This document shows, piece after piece, positions 1-8,367 of a stretch of 64,000 nucleotides of DNA. This DNA comes from Faecalibacter macacae (GTDB lineage: Bacteria > Bacteroidota > Bacteroidia > Flavobacteriales > Weeksellaceae): the NCBI RefSeq assembly GCF_003687725.1, contig NZ_RDOJ01000011.1:1-64000 (forward strand), given 5' to 3'. Position numbers and translations under genes: made by a program. How positions within the stretch are numbered: the stretch's first letter is position 1; every line of letters starts with the position of its first letter. A model generated the notes under the pieces. It worked only from the letters and a program-made list of their open reading frames with translations, was not told the DNA's origin and did not search any database.

Positions 1-106
1 CTAATTAAAAATCAAAATATTTATAAAAATAACTTGGTTTTGTCATAGAAATCAGCTTGACAATATTTAATCAAAATAAGTCATTTCAGAATCGCATCAA
101 GAAACA

Positions 107-136
107 AAAAAGCTGGAAATTGACTTCCAGCTTTTT
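107..136 (-). terminator. Terminator of copA
   Basis: Perfect 12-bp inverted repeat (107-118 with 125-136) around a 6-nt loop; the T-run on the minus strand follows the stem. It lies just beyond the copA stop codon and fits a Rho-independent terminator. Confidence 0.85.
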
Positions 137-142
137 CTATTT

Positions 143-2551
143 CTAAATCTTACGATAATTCAGTAAAATACTATTGGTTACAACACTGATGCTACTAAAC
201 GCCATCGCAGCTCCTGCAACCATCGGATTTAAAAGAAATCCATTGTAATAATATAATACTCCGGCTGCAATCGGAATCCCGATTACATTATAAATAAACG
301 CCCAAAATAAGTTCATTTTAATCGTTTTTACCGTTTGTTTTGATAAATGAATCGCCTGAACAACTTTATTCAAATCACCATTCATAATCGTTAATTGCGC
401 GACATCCATCGCAATATCAGAACCATTTCCCATTGCAATGGAAACATCAGCTTTAGCCAATGCAGCAGAATCGTTGATTCCGTCACCAACCATCGCTACA
501 ATTTTTCCTTGTTGTTGCAATTTTTCAACAAATTCTAATTTTTGATTAGGTAAACAATTTCCGATGACACGATCAATTCCAACTTCATTTGCAACTTTTT
601 CTCCTGCTTTTTGCTGATCTCCGGTTAACATATAAACTTCAATACCTTCTTTTTTTAGGTTTTGAATTGCAGTTTTTGACGAAGATTTAATTTGATCCGC
701 AATTCCGAAAATTCCGATTAATTCTTGATCTTTTATAAAGACAGAAATCGAATAATTATGATTAATATATTCATCAATTATTTGTTTTTGATCCAGTTTT
801 AAAGCGATATTTTTTTCATTCAACCAATCTAATTTTCCAATAGAATAGTTTAAATTGTTAAATGAAGTTTCTAATCCAAAACCAATAACTTCATCAATTT
901 TCAAGTCATTTTGAATATTAATATTTGAAGGAATTATAGCTAAAATAGCTTTAGAAATTGGATGATGAGTTCCTTGTTCTAAACTTTTTAATACAGAATA
1001 ATCTTCATCATTACCAAACCATTTAGATTCTACAACAGCAGGTTTACCTTCGGTAATTGTTCCAGTTTTATCTAAAATAATTGTGTTTACTTTTATTGCT
1101 TTTTCTAGACTTTCAGCATCTTTTACTAAAATTCCGTTTTTGGCACCTTTACCCATAGCGACCATCAAAGCCGTTGGTGTAGCCAATCCAAGTGCACAAG
1201 GACAAGCAATAACCAAAACAGTGATAGAGGTTAATAAAGCCAAGTTTAAATTTTCGGAAGGATTTGCTATAAACCAAACCAAAAATGTAAGCAAAGCAAT
1301 TCCTAAAACTATAGGAACAAATATTCCTGCAATTTTATCTACTAATTGCTGCACTGGCGCTTTAGAGGCTTGAGCCATCTGTACTGAATGAATGATTTTT
1401 GCTAATACAGTATCATCACCAATTTTATCAGCTCGGTAATGAATCATTTGTGTTTGATTGATTGTTCCTGTAAAAACTTTAGCATCAATTCCTTTTTCAA
1501 CAGGTAAAGGTTCGCCAGTTAAAGAACTCTCATCAAAAGCAGAATTTCCTTTAATAATAGTTCCATCAACAGCAATTTTTTCACCAGCTTTAGCAACTAA
1601 AATATCATTGATTTTTACTTCTTCAATCGCTTTGATTTTAATTTCATTACCATCTAAATAAGACACTTCTTTAGGTTGTAATTCCATTAAACCTTGAATA
1701 GCTTGAGTAGTTTTGAACTTTGCTTTTTCTTCTAAATATTTACCAATCAAAATAAAAACAACAATGATACCTGCAGCCTCAAAATAAATAGGAGCGTGGT
1801 GTGTTCCTGGTTGATGAAAAGTATGCGGAAAAATGTAGTTGTATAAACTGAATAAATAGGCAATTCCCGTACTTAATGCTACTAAAGTATCCATATTAGC
1901 CGTTCTATTCTTGAATTGTTGAACTGCATTTACAAAGAATTTTTGGCCAAAAATGAACAGAATCATCGAGCTTAAAATCCACATGGTGAAGTTTGCCCAT
2001 TCCCAATCCATAAAAAACATTCCGATTACAAACAACGGAATTCCTAAAGCTACAGCTCCTAAAGTATTATTTTTTTGAAGTTCTAAACGCAAAGCCATCA
2101 TTTCATCAAATGGCAAAATATCATCATCTTTATCATCCGGAACAACAAGTTCAAAACCAATTTGATCCAATTGTTCTTTTAAAGTTTCAGGATTTGTTTT
2201 TGATGGAATATACTTTATTGTACCAGATGTACTTGCGTAATTAACATCAGCAGAAATAACACCTTCTTGGCGTCTTAAAAATGATTGCGAACTTGAAGCA
2301 CAAGAAGCACAAGTCATATTTAATATAGGGAAAGTTTCTGTTGTTGATTCGTATTCTAAACCAAAATCATCTAAAGTTTTGTATACAAATTCAGTGATTT
2401 TGAAGATTTTTTTCGCTTCAATTGAAATTGATTTTGAGGTTGTATCTATTGATACATTTTCAATCAATTCATTTGTTTTAATTTGATCTAAGACCTTTTG
2501 GTAATCGGTGTTTTGATCAAAATTTAATATATCTATTGTTAGGATTGACAT
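143..2551 (-). CDS. copA: Copper-translocating P1B-type ATPase
   Basis: Inner-membrane ATPase that exports monovalent copper from the cytosol. The 802 residues hold a metal-binding HMA domain with MTCASC (Cys81, Cys84), the transmembrane CPC motif (450-452) that marks P1B metal pumps, TGEP (345-348), the phosphorylated DKTGT (494-498), an HP-locus (THHPIS) and the GDGIND hinge. Residues 1 to about 70 look like a second HMA domain (beta-alpha-beta pattern) that has no CxxC. No CopZ, CueR or other copper gene is adjacent; the gene stands alone with its own terminator. Family and P1B copper class are clear; specificity for copper rather than silver is inferred from the CPC and MTCASC motifs. Confidence 0.95.
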   Translation of the reverse strand: MSILTIDILNFDQNTDYQKVLDQIKTNELIENVSIDTTSKSISIEAKKIFKITEFVYKTLDDFGLEYESTTETFPILNMTCASCASSSQSFLRRQEGVISADVNYASTSGTIKYIPSKTNPETLKEQLDQIGFELVVPDDKDDDILPFDEMMALRLELQKNNTLGAVALGIPLFVIGMFFMDWEWANFTMWILSSMILFIFGQKFFVNAVQQFKNRTANMDTLVALSTGIAYLFSLYNYIFPHTFHQPGTHHAPIYFEAAGIIVVFILIGKYLEEKAKFKTTQAIQGLMELQPKEVSYLDGNEIKIKAIEEVKINDILVAKAGEKIAVDGTIIKGNSAFDESSLTGEPLPVEKGIDAKVFTGTINQTQMIHYRADKIGDDTVLAKIIHSVQMAQASKAPVQQLVDKIAGIFVPIVLGIALLTFLVWFIANPSENLNLALLTSITVLVIACPCALGLATPTALMVAMGKGAKNGILVKDAESLEKAIKVNTIILDKTGTITEGKPAVVESKWFGNDEDYSVLKSLEQGTHHPISKAILAIIPSNINIQNDLKIDEVIGFGLETSFNNLNYSIGKLDWLNEKNIALKLDQKQIIDEYINHNYSISVFIKDQELIGIFGIADQIKSSSKTAIQNLKKEGIEVYMLTGDQQKAGEKVANEVGIDRVIGNCLPNQKLEFVEKLQQQGKIVAMVGDGINDSAALAKADVSIAMGNGSDIAMDVAQLTIMNGDLNKVVQAIHLSKQTVKTIKMNLFWAFIYNVIGIPIAAGVLYYYNGFLLNPMVAGAAMAFSSISVVTNSILLNYRKI

Positions 2552-2886
2552 GTAGTTTATTTTATATTTAAAGGTCGGAATTATTTAAATGATTAGCCAA
2601 TATCATTCATCAATTAATTTTATGTTTCGATTATGATATTTATATTCTTAGAATAACTATTACTTATATTTATCCTGAACTTGATTCAGGAACTCATAAA
2701 TGGGAAGCTGAAATGAATTCAGCTTGACAAATATGAATCGAGAAGTAATACATTATTAATAATTTTCATCTAAGTTCTCGATACAAAAATCAAAGATTTT
2801 CAGTCGTACTGACAGTAATAAAACATTCTTAGACAAGCTCAGAATGACAACTAGTCAAATTTCATTCTTCTGTATGGAAGAATCTT
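2552..2886. repeat. Intergenic cluster of hairpin repeats
   Basis: No gene is visible in these 335 bases. From about 2673 to 2846 there are successive short inverted repeats: TCCTGAA/TTCAGGA (2673-2691), AAGCTGAA/TTCAGCTT (2705-2725), TCGAGAA/TTCTCGA (2738-2781), TCAGT/ACTGA (2800-2812) and CATTCT/AGAATG (2824-2846). Part of it (around 2720-2740, beginning CAGCTTGACAA) resembles positions 51-72 on the other side of copA. This looks like a mosaic of dispersed intergenic repeats of the kind scattered through flavobacterial genomes; the family has not been checked. Confidence 0.55.
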
Positions 2887-4167
2887 TTAATTATTTAATC
2901 CTTCCTTGTATGTAGAAATCGCTCTTTGACGAGCAAAATCATGTGGAACGATAGGTTCGATATAATTATTTTCCTCAAAATTTGGAATCCATTTTTTTAT
3001 GTATTTAAAATCTTTATCAAATTTTTGTTGCTGCAACGTGGGATTAAAAACTCTAAAATAAGGAGTCGCATCACAACCCGAACTTGATGCCCATTGCCAA
3101 TTACCAACGTTCGATGCCATTTCGTAATCATTTAATTTTTTAGCAAAATAAGATTCTCCCCAGCGCCAATCGATCAAAAGATGTTTGCAAAGAAAACTAG
3201 CAACAATCATTCTGACACGGTTATGCATAAATCCAGTTGCATTTAATTCTTTCATTCCTGCATCAACAATTGGATAACCGGTTTCTCCTTTACACCAAAG
3301 TTCAAATTCATTTTCGTTATTTCGCCATGAAATATGATCATATTTTGGCTTAAAAGCAGAATATGCAGAATAAGGAAAATGAGCTAAAATTTGAATAAAG
3401 AAATCTCTCCAGATTAATTCATTCAGCCAAGTTTCTAAATTATTTTCGATTGCTATACGAACACATTTACGAATAGAAATAGTTCCGAAACGTAACGGTA
3501 AACTTAATTTACTTGTAGAATCTAAACTCGGAATATCTCTCGTTTCTTTATAATTATGTAAAGAATCGAGTGGGATAGAAGGCTCGCTAAATTCTATATC
3601 TGTTCTATGAAAACCAATTGATTCAAGAGTAGGGAATTCAAAATTTGAAGGATAAAAACTTTCTAAATTAAGTTGAAATGCTTTATAATCATTTGCTGTT
3701 ACCTTTAATTTCCATTGTTTTGAATAAGGCGTAAAAACAGTGTAAGGCGTATTATCTTTCTTTAAAATTTCATCATATTTAAAAATAACATGATCTTTAA
3801 ATTGAAGTAAATTAAAATGTTGTTTTACCTCATTGTCTCGATTTATTCCGTAAGTTTCATAATCTTCGTTACAAAAAATATGTTCAATATTATATTCTTT
3901 TTTTAATTGAAGTAAAACATCAATTGGATTACCATATCTAATTAATAATGATGATTTTAATTGTAAAAGTTCAGTGTTGATATTTTCTAAACTTTGATGA
4001 ATATAATCAACACGACGATCATATTTATCATTTAAATCATCTAAAATATTAGTATCAAAAATAAAAAGTGGAAGTACAGGATTTCCTTGATTTAAGGCAT
4101 GAAATAATCCAATATTATCTTCTAATCTTAAATCTCTTCTAAACCAAAATATATTAATTGTATCCAT
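2887..4167 (-). CDS. phrB: Deoxyribodipyrimidine photolyase (cryptochrome/photolyase family)
   Basis: Repairs UV-induced cyclobutane pyrimidine dimers with blue light, using FAD and an antenna cofactor. The 426-residue protein opens with the class I signature FWFRRDLRLEDN of the Rossmann-like antenna domain. The C-terminal FAD-binding half has the conserved blocks ELIWRDFF, GYPIVDAGMKEL, HNRVRMIVASFL, DWRWGESYF, and the NWQWASSSGCDATPYFRVFN stretch, which includes the Trp pair used in flavin photoreduction and the family's substrate pocket. Start at ATG 4167. It is transcribed alone: a terminator closing the upstream operon lies between it and the peroxidase gene. DASH-type cryptochrome activity is less likely given the standard length and the lack of a C-terminal extension. 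Confidence 0.93.
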   Translation of the reverse strand: MDTINIFWFRRDLRLEDNIGLFHALNQGNPVLPLFIFDTNILDDLNDKYDRRVDYIHQSLENINTELLQLKSSLLIRYGNPIDVLLQLKKEYNIEHIFCNEDYETYGINRDNEVKQHFNLLQFKDHVIFKYDEILKKDNTPYTVFTPYSKQWKLKVTANDYKAFQLNLESFYPSNFEFPTLESIGFHRTDIEFSEPSIPLDSLHNYKETRDIPSLDSTSKLSLPLRFGTISIRKCVRIAIENNLETWLNELIWRDFFIQILAHFPYSAYSAFKPKYDHISWRNNENEFELWCKGETGYPIVDAGMKELNATGFMHNRVRMIVASFLCKHLLIDWRWGESYFAKKLNDYEMASNVGNWQWASSSGCDATPYFRVFNPTLQQQKFDKDFKYIKKWIPNFEENNYIEPIVPHDFARQRAISTYKEGLNN

Positions 4168-4190
4168 TGTATAAATTTAAGTTTTAATAA

Positions 4191-4220
4191 AAAAGCGACT
4201 TTAAAACTAAAGTCGCTTTT
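4191..4220 (-). terminator. Terminator of the receptor-peroxidase operon
   Basis: Perfect 12-bp stem (4191-4202 with 4209-4220), 6-nt loop, with the T-run on the minus strand. It closes the four-gene operon that begins at 11100 and separates it from the photolyase gene. Confidence 0.85.
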
Positions 4221-4245
4221 CAAATTTAATATTTAGAAACCAGAA

Positions 4246-5397
4246 TTATTTTGGTAATTCTGGAGCTCTCATTTTGTATTGATTCTGTTTTAAACTCATT
4301 AAGAAAGATTCTAATGCATCCATTTCTGCTGCATTTAAATTCAATTTCTGAACCAATGGAGAAGTTTTAGGGAATAATGAGTCATTCTTTTGTTTCTCGT
4401 TTGGTTGAAAATGGAACATTCCTGCGTTGTACATATTCAATACACCGCGAATAGTTGGAAATAAACCATTGTGCATATAAGGTGCATTTTGAGGAACTTC
4501 TCTTAATGAAGGCGTTTTAAACTCTCCAACATTTTTAGCTAATTTTGTTGTGTTATAAAAACCTAAATCTTCATATTCACGACCATAGTAAGTTAAACCA
4601 ATATTATGGAATTTACTATCAGAAAATAAAGCTGTATTGTGACAGTTAATACAACGTGCTTTTGTACGGAAAAGGTGTAAACCTTCAACTTCTTGATTAT
4701 TTAATTGCGTAGAATCTCCAGCAATAAATTTATCAAATCTTGTTTTTGGAGATAAAATTGTACGTTGGAATGTTGCTAAAGATTGTACAATTCTTTCGTT
4801 TGTAACTTTGCTATCACCAAAAGCATCTTTAAATAACTTTTTATACCCATCGATTTGACTAATTTTCTTCGTTGCAAAATCGATGTGATGATTCATTTCT
4901 TTAGGATCTTTAATTGGGAAAACCGCTTGCTCTTCTAAAGTAGTAGCGCGACCATCCCAGAACATCGCTTTAGTGTAAGCAACATTCATTAAAGAAATAG
5001 AATTACGAGTACCTTGTTGACGATCTTCTCCATAAGGAACACGTCTTGCATCGCCCCAGTTTTGTTCTGGATCGTGACAGTTGGCACAAGAAATTTGATT
5101 AGAATTTGATAAACGAGGATCAAAAAATAAAGTTTTACCTAAATCTGCTTTTTCTTTAGAATATGGATTGTTTGCAGGAAAAGGAACTTTTCCTAATGTC
5201 CCAATATCCTCAAAACCATCTGCATATACACTTGCATCTACATTTGGTTTTGGCCATTTAGATTGGTCACCACTTGAATATAATGTTTTTAACTGATCAA
5301 TAGTATAACCTTGATCAATTACATTATTAGGTTTTAAAGCTAAAAAAGTAAAAGTAACACCTAGTGCAACTAAAGGAATTGCCTTCTTCATTCTCAT
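4246..5397 (-). CDS. Di-haem cytochrome c peroxidase (MauG/CcpA superfamily)
   Basis: Periplasmic c-type cytochrome with two haem-binding motifs, CANCH (104-108) and CINCH (249-253), after an N-terminal hydrophobic signal/anchor (residues 5-22). The conserved blocks LGKTLFFDPRLS, CHDPEQNW, MFWDGR, FKTPSLRE and YMHNG (307-311) are those of bacterial di-haem peroxidases. Family members either reduce hydrogen peroxide or, like MauG and MbnH, oxidise aromatic residues of a partner protein. It is the last gene of a tight operon, 3 bases after the DUF6850 gene, with a receptor and a lipoprotein upstream; that context makes a dedicated partner plausible but unproven. ATG at 5397; a second ATG two codons on (MKK) is equally good. 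Confidence 0.93.
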   Translation of the reverse strand: MRMKKAIPLVALGVTFTFLALKPNNVIDQGYTIDQLKTLYSSGDQSKWPKPNVDASVYADGFEDIGTLGKVPFPANNPYSKEKADLGKTLFFDPRLSNSNQISCANCHDPEQNWGDARRVPYGEDRQQGTRNSISLMNVAYTKAMFWDGRATTLEEQAVFPIKDPKEMNHHIDFATKKISQIDGYKKLFKDAFGDSKVTNERIVQSLATFQRTILSPKTRFDKFIAGDSTQLNNQEVEGLHLFRTKARCINCHNTALFSDSKFHNIGLTYYGREYEDLGFYNTTKLAKNVGEFKTPSLREVPQNAPYMHNGLFPTIRGVLNMYNAGMFHFQPNEKQKNDSLFPKTSPLVQKLNLNAAEMDALESFLMSLKQNQYKMRAPELPK

Positions 5398-5400
5398 TTA

Positions 5401-7005
5401 TTAATAATTCAACTGAATACCGAAATTAACTTGGTAAGTAGTTTCTGTATTCAAATCAATAGTTTGATTTCTATTTTTATCTAACGCGAAGATACTTCTT
5501 AATTGCGTATATATTACGACATTTTTGTTATTTTTAACAGGTAAAATGTAGCGTACATCGGCTTTTGCGTCCAGTTTATCCATAGAATTGTAAACAAAAT
5601 CGTGTGCGATTACTTCCTTATAAAATACATTATCTGTTGCACCAGTTAAGTTTAAGAAATCTAATTCATTTTTTAAAGCAGTGTAATAATTCAATCCAAC
5701 ACCTACATTAAATTTAGCATCATTTTTAGATTCAATGTCACGATTAGCGTAAATTCCGGCAGTTAATGAATTAATCTTTTGATCTACATAACCCAATTGA
5801 TCCATGTATCTGTTTTGATTATATGCTGCAAATGCACCAACATAATATTTTACAATTTGGTTATTTTGTTTCAATAAATTAACATCAAAAGTAATGTTAC
5901 GCTGACGGTTCATGTAATTAGTTCCTAAAGCTTTAACATCATAATTTTTAGATGTTGTTTTAAAACCACTTAATGAAGAACGTAGTATTTTATCGTTTAT
6001 ATTTTGTTTTAAACGAATTGCTCCTTGATGAGTAATTGTTTGATATTGAAAGCGTTTAAATTTATCATTCATAAACTTATCATCGTAGAAATTCTCTAAA
6101 TTTTCTTGATAAGTATATTGTCCTGATAATAATGTATTTGCTGAATTGTATTGATATCCGGCTCCAGCTTTTTTATACGTTGTACGTGTATAATAACCAG
6201 AAGAATAATTTAAAAATGGTCGATTAATTACACGTCCAAAACCAGAGTTGTAACGTAAATAAGTATCTGGATATGCAATATTATTTAATTGCGAATTACT
6301 GTAATAATATGAGTAATCTTTGTCTTTTACAGCATAACCTGCCAAAGCAAATATTTGATGATTCCCATATGTATAACCTGCATGGATTTCTCCACTTAAT
6401 TTTCTGTTAGAAATTTCTGGTCGTGGATCAACTTCACGCGCTAATTTATTGGCATATAAACCTGCTTTAGCAGCAAGATTAAAATTACCAAAGCTTTTAA
6501 TTACTCCTGCGTTAATATCATATTGTTGATTATTCCAATTAGAAGAACGAGGTACAAAATAATATTGAGGATGTAAAACCTCCATATCATCCGTACGCGT
6601 GTCGTCTAAAGTATATGCTAAATCTTTTTCCGTATATTTTTGTAAATCTATAGAACCAAAAATCTTTAAATCTTCTTTTACATTAAATAAACCTTGACTT
6701 CTAAAACCATATCGCATAGTTTCTGAAGCTGTTTGTTTACGAGCAAATTCATTTTTCTTGAAGTTAAAATAAACTTCAGTTTGAGTAAAATTTTGAATAT
6801 TTTGGTTTGCAAATGTAACAGGAAGTTGTTTTAATTGCGCTAATTCTTGCTCGTATAAAGGATTAGAATCTATCTTGATTGTATCCTTATCTTGAGCAAT
6901 CGCAAAACCACCTAATGTAGTTGCCATTAAGACAAAAACCTTATTTGCATTTTTACGTGCAAATAAGGATATATCGTATGAATTTAAATCTATTTTAGAT
7001 TTCAT
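5401..7005 (-). CDS. DUF6850-type outer-membrane beta-barrel protein
   Basis: 534 residues. A secretion signal (hydrophobic stretch about 23-37, ending FAIAQ) is followed by many alternating aromatic/polar strands with Tyr- and Asn-rich turns, and the last residue is aromatic (VNFGIQLNY), as expected for an outer-membrane barrel folded by BamA. The N-terminus is long for a signal peptide (about 20 residues before the hydrophobic part), so the start may lie downstream at MATTLGG. I place it in the DUF6850 family from its position between a DUF4876 protein and a di-haem peroxidase and from its overall look; a profile search was not possible. Function unknown. It is 15 bases after the DUF4876 gene and 3 bases before the peroxidase gene. 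Confidence 0.8.
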   Translation of the reverse strand: MKSKIDLNSYDISLFARKNANKVFVLMATTLGGFAIAQDKDTIKIDSNPLYEQELAQLKQLPVTFANQNIQNFTQTEVYFNFKKNEFARKQTASETMRYGFRSQGLFNVKEDLKIFGSIDLQKYTEKDLAYTLDDTRTDDMEVLHPQYYFVPRSSNWNNQQYDINAGVIKSFGNFNLAAKAGLYANKLAREVDPRPEISNRKLSGEIHAGYTYGNHQIFALAGYAVKDKDYSYYYSNSQLNNIAYPDTYLRYNSGFGRVINRPFLNYSSGYYTRTTYKKAGAGYQYNSANTLLSGQYTYQENLENFYDDKFMNDKFKRFQYQTITHQGAIRLKQNINDKILRSSLSGFKTTSKNYDVKALGTNYMNRQRNITFDVNLLKQNNQIVKYYVGAFAAYNQNRYMDQLGYVDQKINSLTAGIYANRDIESKNDAKFNVGVGLNYYTALKNELDFLNLTGATDNVFYKEVIAHDFVYNSMDKLDAKADVRYILPVKNNKNVVIYTQLRSIFALDKNRNQTIDLNTETTYQVNFGIQLNY

Positions 7006-7020
7006 TCTTTATTTTTTAAA

Positions 7021-8346
7021 TTAATTAGCAAAAGCTTTTGGTTCAGCTTTTATACTGATAAAGTCTTCTGTAGAATTATTCGTATCCTTTAAAATAATAC
7101 GACCGTTAACAACTTTTTGTGTCTTTCTAATTACAGAAAAAGAACTAAACGCTCCAGCAGGAACGTATGTTACACCAGCGTCGTGCATTGCGTTTAATTT
7201 TTTAGGAACTAAATTATTTCCTAAATCTCTAGTCGTATCTAAACCGTCTAAAATTAAATTATTAGGTATTTGTAAGTATAAACTATTGTTCGCATTACTT
7301 GGGTTACGAAGCTTGTCAAAAGCTGCAACTTCTTCAGCAGAAGCTCTAAAAATAACATATCCATCTCTTCCTTGATTATCCAAAACCATGTCTTGACCTG
7401 AAACCCAATGTACAATTTCTAAATCTGGAACATTTGGATTTTGAATATCATAGCGGAATTGATTTCCTGTGTATGAAGTCAAATTCGCTTCAAAATCTGC
7501 GTTAGATAAATCAACAGTTAATTCAGGTTCTTGAATACTAACTGAATTTCCATTATTATCTGTATAATTTGATTTATGATTAATTGCTGTTGCTGCAATT
7601 GTAATACTTTCTCCTGGCTGAATTGGATACTGTTGTCCTGAACCCGGAATACGATAAACTGCATCTGCGTATACATAATCTGTATTAGCAGCGTTACCTT
7701 TTGTATTTCCTTCGCTCATTGCCCAATTTAATTGCCCAGAAGGTAAGTGGAAAGGATCAGTTCCAACTGTATTATTTCCAAATAATTGAGCGAAAATTAA
7801 ACCATCAGCATATATAACTTCAGCCGAATTATTATAAATCTCTACGAATTGATCACGAAAAGATGCAGCTCTTGTTGTATGTGAACCTGCATAATAAACT
7901 TGTTTAATCACTAAACCACCAATTGTATTGGCTGAGAAGATTTCTACTGTAATTGTAGTTCCGCTTGATAAAATATCAATATTCTGTGTTACACCATTAA
8001 AAACAATATACTCATCCGAACCTGAATCATACCCAAAGTATTCCTCAAATTGAGTAGGAGTTAATGTAAAGTTTACAGTTGCTGAATATTTTCCTGGTAA
8101 AACTGCTGGTAAAACATAATTTCCGTTCGCGTCTGTAACGCCAATATATTCTACACCAGTATCAACATTTCTGAAAATTACATTGGCATTAACTGCATTT
8201 TTATCTGTAACAAAATCACCACCAAATTTAACATGCGCTGTAACACTTACAGGAGATAAATTCATCCCACCAAAATCATCATCCATACATGAGTTGAATA
8301 ATAATCCTGCGATAAAAGGTGTTAATAATAGTAACTTTTTATACAT
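7021..8346 (-). CDS. DUF4876 lipoprotein, probably surface-exposed
   Basis: 441-residue lipoprotein with a short signal and lipobox (LLFNSC, acylated Cys20). The residues right after the Cys are Met-Asp-Asp-Asp, an acidic run like the lipoprotein export signal that sends Bacteroidota lipoproteins to the cell surface. Residues about 35-95 form a carboxypeptidase-regulatory-like beta-sandwich (VDTGVEYIGVTDANGNYVLP), and about 142-190 resemble a lamin-tail-like fold (GGLVIKQVYYAG, FVEIYNNSAEV). Only two Trp were seen in the first 320 residues (208, 314). The gene is second in the operon, 21 bases after the receptor. Known for the family: Bacteroidota, function undetermined. Inferred: a surface partner of the receptor, and possibly a substrate of the co-transcribed peroxidase. 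Confidence 0.85.
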   Translation of the reverse strand: MYKKLLLLTPFIAGLLFNSCMDDDFGGMNLSPVSVTAHVKFGGDFVTDKNAVNANVIFRNVDTGVEYIGVTDANGNYVLPAVLPGKYSATVNFTLTPTQFEEYFGYDSGSDEYIVFNGVTQNIDILSSGTTITVEIFSANTIGGLVIKQVYYAGSHTTRAASFRDQFVEIYNNSAEVIYADGLIFAQLFGNNTVGTDPFHLPSGQLNWAMSEGNTKGNAANTDYVYADAVYRIPGSGQQYPIQPGESITIAATAINHKSNYTDNNGNSVSIQEPELTVDLSNADFEANLTSYTGNQFRYDIQNPNVPDLEIVHWVSGQDMVLDNQGRDGYVIFRASAEEVAAFDKLRNPSNANNSLYLQIPNNLILDGLDTTRDLGNNLVPKKLNAMHDAGVTYVPAGAFSSFSVIRKTQKVVNGRIILKDTNNSTEDFISIKAEPKAFAN

Positions 8347-8367
8347 TATATTGTTTTTTCTAGTTTA

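Noticed and set aside
1083-1373. Open frame on the plus strand inside copA
   Set aside because: Antisense to a strongly conserved ATPase; no family pattern, no start context. The same applies to 1458-1661, 8183-8371, 9192-9392, 15104-15286, 17200-17412, 28148-28366, 29413-29802, 30776-31024, 31721-31951, 32660-32899, 36066-36326, 39718-40203 and others lying within real genes.
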